Notes under the pieces: model-generated
Told to the model about the DNA's origin: nothing
The model's input: only the letters and a program-made list of their open reading frames with translations
Databases searched by the model: none
Assembly (NCBI GenBank): GCA_027036775.1
Contig: JALWDS010000004.1
Location: forward strand, 113,102-177,101
DNA: 64,000 nucleotides
Direction: 5' to 3'
From: Archaeoglobaceae archaeon
GTDB taxonomy: Archaea; Halobacteriota; Archaeoglobi; Archaeoglobales; Archaeoglobaceae
Position numbers and translations under genes: made by a program
Shown here: positions 60,549-64,000 of the stretch, piece by piece
How the letters are laid out: every line of letters begins with the position of its first letter
Position numbering within the stretch: position 1 is the first letter of the stretch

Positions 60549-61819
60549 AACCTATCGACCTCGCTTATAAATTCCTCAACCTTGTCCGCTGGAATTACAG
60601 CTCCAGAGGCAACTCTATGCCCTCCTCCTCTACCACCAACCTTCTCTCCAGCCTTCTGCATGACCTCCGCCAGATTGACCTTTATCTTCTCGTTTCCCCT
60701 TGCGGAGACCTTGGCCTTATCTTCTTTAACGCTTATGGCTATGAACGGTTTGTCGGGATAGAGGTATCGGGATAGTATCGTCGCTATTGGACTTGCAGCG
60801 TTTCCATCCTCCATCACGACGTATCTAATGCAAAATCCCTCCCTAACGTTTTCCCTCACCTTCTTCAGCCTTTCAAGGAGTTCTATCGTATATTCCCTCC
60901 AAATCTCTAAAGCCTTGTTGACGTAGCTTTCATCCCTCATGCAAAGGGCGAAACCTATACTGCATGCGGAAACCCTACCGCACGCGTTTATGACGTCGCA
61001 CATGGTTACCGCATTCTTTACCAACTCTCCGTTCAAGATCAACCTACCTTGAAGTATGTCGTTGAAAACACCGGTGTATGCGTTCATCCTCAAAAGTCTC
61101 AACGCAACTGCGTTTGAAAGCCTATACATCTCCTCCTCACTCAACTCCTCTACGTCCTTATCCCCGTCAATTCCGCACTTACTCAAAAACTCATCTAACT
61201 CCTCCTCATTCCCGTAGAAGTCGAGATATGGCTCCAAAGAGAGCATAAGGGCTTCCCTAACTTTCATCGAATGCAAACTTAAACCCCTCTTAACCTTGAT
61301 GTATCCGCATTCGACACCTTCCTTTAAAATTTCACCGTTTCCTCCCCTCATCTTCTGCTTGTCCCCTATAGCCCCAACCAAAGCCAAACCGCATAAATCC
61401 CTGTTGTCCCCCAACACGTTTGCGAAAACGTAAGCCGTTCCGCTTGCGGACAACTCGTATGTTCCGTCTATTCCACAGAGTAGGGGGTTTATGTGAACCA
61501 AATTTTCCTTCTCAATTTTGCCAGTCGGGATGTGGTGATCGACGATTACAACATCAGCCTCTATGCTCGAAACTACATCTGGATATCCGCTTCCCATGTC
61601 GGATAGTATTACGAGATCGTCTTTATCGTATTCAACCGTTTCGTTTAACCCCCTGAGAAACCTTACCTGAAAGTCCTTTTCCAACCTCATTAAGGCCGTA
61701 GCTATTATGGCTCCGGCGGTAATTCCGTCGGGATCGTGGTGAGTGTATATCCTAACGAAGTCGTGCTTTTCAAGGAATTTAACTCCCTCCTTAGCGGTAG
61801 CTTTAAGCATCTCAAGCAT
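60530..61819 (-). CDS. DHH-family nuclease (archaeal RecJ-like)
   Basis: 429 residues. DHH motifs: YTHHDPDGITAGA, LVILSDMGSG, VVIVDHHIPTG; the DHHA1 part ends KVGGRGGGHRVASGAVIP. It matches archaeal RecJ-like single-strand exonucleases, such as those working with GINS at forks. In operon with pcc1 and the zinc-ribbon gene. Confidence 0.88.
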   Translation of the reverse strand: MLEMLKATAKEGVKFLEKHDFVRIYTHHDPDGITAGAIIATALMRLEKDFQVRFLRGLNETVEYDKDDLVILSDMGSGYPDVVSSIEADVVIVDHHIPTGKIEKENLVHINPLLCGIDGTYELSASGTAYVFANVLGDNRDLCGLALVGAIGDKQKMRGGNGEILKEGVECGYIKVKRGLSLHSMKVREALMLSLEPYLDFYGNEEELDEFLSKCGIDGDKDVEELSEEEMYRLSNAVALRLLRMNAYTGVFNDILQGRLILNGELVKNAVTMCDVINACGRVSACSIGFALCMRDESYVNKALEIWREYTIELLERLKKVRENVREGFCIRYVVMEDGNAASPIATILSRYLYPDKPFIAISVKEDKAKVSARGNEKIKVNLAEVMQKAGEKVGGRGGGHRVASGAVIPADKVEEFISEVDRLCCSQG

Positions 61820-61846
61820 CTTCGTAACCTTGCAATTACTGCATAA

Positions 61847-63118
61847 CTAGTTTACTCCAACGAGGTAGTTGAACCTGCAATCGACAACCTTAACTTCAGT
61901 AAATTCTCCCAACTCACCTCTCCTAACAACAACGGGTCTGTAAGAGTTTGCTCTTGCAAGCTTCGTTCCGTCCTTTCCGTTCTTCGTAATCAGAACGTCC
62001 AGCTTCTTACCCAAAAATCTCCTGTTCCTCTTCAACCCTATACTCCTCGCCAGTTCCGTTAGCTTCCTCGACCTCTCCTTGACTATCCACCCGTGTATCT
62101 CCTTGAGCCTGAAGGCTGAAGTGAAGGGTCTCTTAGAGAACCTCGTTATGTTCACGATATCAGGTTCAACATCCCTTACGAGATCGTAGGTCTTCCAGAA
62201 GGATTCTTCGCTTTCGGTTGGATAACCGACTATTACGTCCGTAGAAACCATCACGTCATCGAAGTTTTTCCTAAACTCCCTTACAACTTCAACGAACTCC
62301 TCAACGCCGTGATCTCTGTTCATGTCCTTTAAAACCTTCTCGTCTCCACTCTGAACTGGTAGGTGTATGAACTTGTATACCTTCTCGCTCTCGAATGCGT
62401 TTATCAGGTCTGGTAGCATCTCCATAGCGTGTCTGGGATTCATCATCCCCACCCTAACTCTGAAATTCCCCTCTATCTTGCATATCTCCTCAAGAAGATC
62501 GGGTAGCATGTATCTCCCTCTATCGAGTCCGTAGGCCCCGGTATCTTGCGAAGTTATCTGAATCTCCTTGAAACCCATTTCCACGCATCTCCTAACCTCT
62601 TCAACGACATTTTCAAGCTTGAAACTCCTCAATCTACCTCTCGCAAATCTCGTAGCACAGAAACTGCACCTTCCAGTGCATCCTTCAGATATCGAAACTA
62701 TCGCTATGACGTTCTCCCTTAGCCTCCTCTTCACGCAACTGAGTTTGGATTTGTCTATTTCGTTCCTACCTATCAAAATCGGCTTTTTCCCCTTTAAAAC
62801 TTCCCTCAAAACGATGTCTATTAAGTGGATGTTGTCTGGACTTACGAGTGCGTCTGAAACTTCAACGCACTTCTTAGTAGAAATTCTTGGCAAACATCCA
62901 GCCATCACAACCCTCTTACCCTTAACCTTTAGCTCCTTGGCCCTCTTCAATATCTTTCTCTCAGTAAAATCGACGACTCCACAAGAGTTTAAGATTACGA
63001 CATCAGCTTCGTCTATACCATCAACTAACTCGAAGTTTTTAGAAACTATCCCCCTCATTATATCCGAATCCGATTGATTCATGGTGCATCCGTAGGTCTC
63101 TATGCAAACTCTGACCAT
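61847..63118 (-). CDS. tRNA t6A methylthiotransferase (MtaB-like)
   Basis: About 423 residues from ATG 63118; a longer frame from 63190 adds 24 unlikely codons and crosses the TATA-like gttttaaaaac (about 63138-63148). UPF0004 domain with CIETYGCTMNQSDS, NSCGVVD and AGCLPR; radical SAM cluster CTGRCSFCATRFARGRLRS; TRAM-like C-terminus. It adds a methylthio group to t6A37 of ANN-reading tRNAs. Confidence 0.93.
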   Translation of the reverse strand: MVRVCIETYGCTMNQSDSDIMRGIVSKNFELVDGIDEADVVILNSCGVVDFTERKILKRAKELKVKGKRVVMAGCLPRISTKKCVEVSDALVSPDNIHLIDIVLREVLKGKKPILIGRNEIDKSKLSCVKRRLRENVIAIVSISEGCTGRCSFCATRFARGRLRSFKLENVVEEVRRCVEMGFKEIQITSQDTGAYGLDRGRYMLPDLLEEICKIEGNFRVRVGMMNPRHAMEMLPDLINAFESEKVYKFIHLPVQSGDEKVLKDMNRDHGVEEFVEVVREFRKNFDDVMVSTDVIVGYPTESEESFWKTYDLVRDVEPDIVNITRFSKRPFTSAFRLKEIHGWIVKERSRKLTELARSIGLKRNRRFLGKKLDVLITKNGKDGTKLARANSYRPVVVRRGELGEFTEVKVVDCRFNYLVGVN

Positions 63119-63266
63119 CGCATCAGGTGTGTTGCATTTGTTTTTAAAACTAACAACGAACATCGACGGGTATCGTTGAAAACACCTCACAACAACATCA
63201 AAAATCGATTAATATCGAGAAAAGGTTTAAATATTATCAAAAAATTTTAAACTCGCGGGGATCACC
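63119..63266. promoter_or_regulatory. divergent promoter region of the MtaB-like and SatP genes
   Basis: 148 bp. A TATA-like gttttaaaaac (minus strand, about 63138-63148) stands about 25 nt from the MtaB-like ATG. ggtttaaatatt at about 63221-63232 precedes the transporter gene, which also has a ggggatcac ribosome-binding site. Confidence 0.5.
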
Positions 63267-63863
63267 ATGTCTGAGGAGAAGAGATACGAGTTGAAAACAC
63301 CGTTCGAAGAGGTGGGGATGTATAGAGAATGGTGGGCCAATCCAGCGGTTCTTGGATTGATGGGATTTGCTCTAACCACAATGGCAACGGGTTTGCACAA
63401 TGTCGGATTCTGGGGTGCTGGACCGACACTCGCAATGGCATTGGCTTTTGGTGGAACCGCACAGTTCATAGCGGGCATAATAGACCTCAGAAAGGGGAGC
63501 ATATTCGGAGGAACCGCTTTCTGCTCTTACGGAGCCTTCTGGTGGTCGGTGTTCATACTACTGTTCGTTCTACCGATGGGTGGGTTGAAGGTGGATTCCC
63601 AGCAACTCTTTGGATTCTTCCTGATGTGGACTCTATTTACATTCGCGTTCTGCTTGGCGGTCTTCAAAATAGGAAAGTTTCTATCCGCTCTCTTCTGGTT
63701 ACTGCTGTTGGCATTCGTTCTACTCGACGGAGTCGCACTGGGTGTGGTCTCACCAGCGATAGCGGGATGGGAAACGTTCATCACGGGACTTCTGGCATGG
63801 TATATAGCTATGGCGGAGCTCGTGAACACCGTTTGGGGTAAAAAGGTTCTTCCTCTTTCTTAA
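63267..63863 (+). CDS. GPR1/FUN34/YaaH (SatP) family acetate-succinate transporter
   Basis: 198 residues with six membrane helices. The family motif NPAVLGLMGFALTTMATGLHNVG is at about residues 25-47, followed by FGGTAQFIAGIIDLRKGSIFGGTAFCSYGAFWWS. It would move acetate, succinate or related short acids in or out of the cell. It stands alone after a TATA box (ggtttaaatatt) and converges with the tRNA fragment at the right edge. Confidence 0.92.
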   Translation: MSEEKRYELKTPFEEVGMYREWWANPAVLGLMGFALTTMATGLHNVGFWGAGPTLAMALAFGGTAQFIAGIIDLRKGSIFGGTAFCSYGAFWWSVFILLFVLPMGGLKVDSQQLFGFFLMWTLFTFAFCLAVFKIGKFLSALFWLLLLAFVLLDGVALGVVSPAIAGWETFITGLLAWYIAMAELVNTVWGKKVLPLS

Positions 63864-63876
63864 AATTTTTTATTAG

Positions 63877-63918
63877 CGGACCCGGCGGGATTTGAACCCG
63901 CGACCTATGGCTTAGAAG
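63877..63918 (-). tRNA. 3' half of tRNA-Arg (anticodon loop CTTCTAA), possible attachment site or intron-split gene
   Basis: On the minus strand the sequence gives anticodon loop CTTCTAA (TCT), the 3' side of the anticodon stem, variable region, T-arm GCGGG-TTCAAAT-CCCGC, acceptor CGGGTCC and discriminator G. The 5' half does not follow within the remaining 82 bases. Either the gene has a long intron reaching past the window or this is a tRNA-derived attachment copy left by an integrated element. Confidence 0.6.
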
Positions 63919-64000
63919 AACAGCTAAACAGAGTTAGCTTAGCTGAATATTACCAGAAAAATAAGCGGACATTTTTTATCTGGCTTATTAATAGAATTGA

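Noticed and set aside
1..64000. CRISPR arrays, insertion sequences, rRNA genes or a replication origin
   Set aside because: I looked for regularly spaced repeats, transposase motifs, rRNA-like stretches and Orc1/Cdc6 or ORB-like repeats, and saw none.

Overview
The window is archaeal, and the gene content points to the Archaeoglobales (Archaeoglobus/Ferroglobus/Geoglobus-like; the genus cannot be fixed from sequence alone). The supporting evidence is a split RNA polymerase (A'/A'', B'/B''), an Rpo3 subunit carrying ferredoxin domains, methenyl-tetrahydromethanopterin cyclohydrolase, a membrane-bound Vht-type [NiFe] hydrogenase, GGGP synthase and mevalonate kinase, archaeal tRNA/rRNA modification enzymes, and many leaderless starts 24-27 nt downstream of TATA boxes.

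Layout. 1-11.3 kb is a surface-appendage locus: six small proteins with class III (type IV pilin) signal peptides, a secretion ATPase, a duplicated TadB/C-like membrane platform, a 1,096-residue secreted vWA/PKD adhesin-like protein, and two small membrane proteins with one calcium-loop motif each. 11.3-13.4 kb is the S13-S4-S11-Rpo3 operon. 13.5-23.9 kb holds TldD, a GH130-like protein, a mannose-nucleotide enzyme, TatC, archaemetzincin, GMP synthase subunit B, a radical SAM protein, IorB, a DUF531-like protein, a tRNA 2'-phosphotransferase, a phosphoribosyltransferase and an MTA phosphorylase. 24-27.9 kb is a four-gene Tat-exported hydrogenase operon. 28-39.3 kb is mixed metabolism and RNA genes: a VIT transporter, a SpoVG homologue, mevalonate kinase, AspRS, HisD, LSm, L37e, PurF, LeuD, Mch, GGGPS and Trm56. 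39.3-53.5 kb is the long minus-strand operon rpoH-B''-B'-A'-A''-L30e-NusA-S12-S7-EF2, in which both A' and A'' carry inteins. 53.5-55.8 kb has the two early enzymes of the archaeal aromatic pathway. 55.86-58.80 kb is a decayed integrated element in a tRNA-His gene with two toxin-antitoxin modules. 58.9-63.9 kb holds RibBA, KEOPS Pcc1, a DHH nuclease, an MtaB-like methylthiotransferase and an acetate-family transporter. The window ends in an isolated 3' half of a tRNA-Arg.

The main points for follow-up are: (1) the tRNA-His element, where the integrase start codon and body lie on opposite sides of the element and join in frame across a 13-bp core; (2) inteins in both halves of the largest RNA polymerase subunit; (3) a palindromic operator overlapping the promoter of a RibBA whose RibB half looks inactive; (4) divergent gene pairs with exactly 50-nt intergenic regions and one central TATA element; (5) a complete C/D box guide RNA between mvk and aspS; (6) a 115-bp inverted duplication of a tRNA-Thr gene with its promoter; and (7) the pilus/vWA locus with a domain inserted into the vWA fold. 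All family assignments come from reading motifs; no database search was run.
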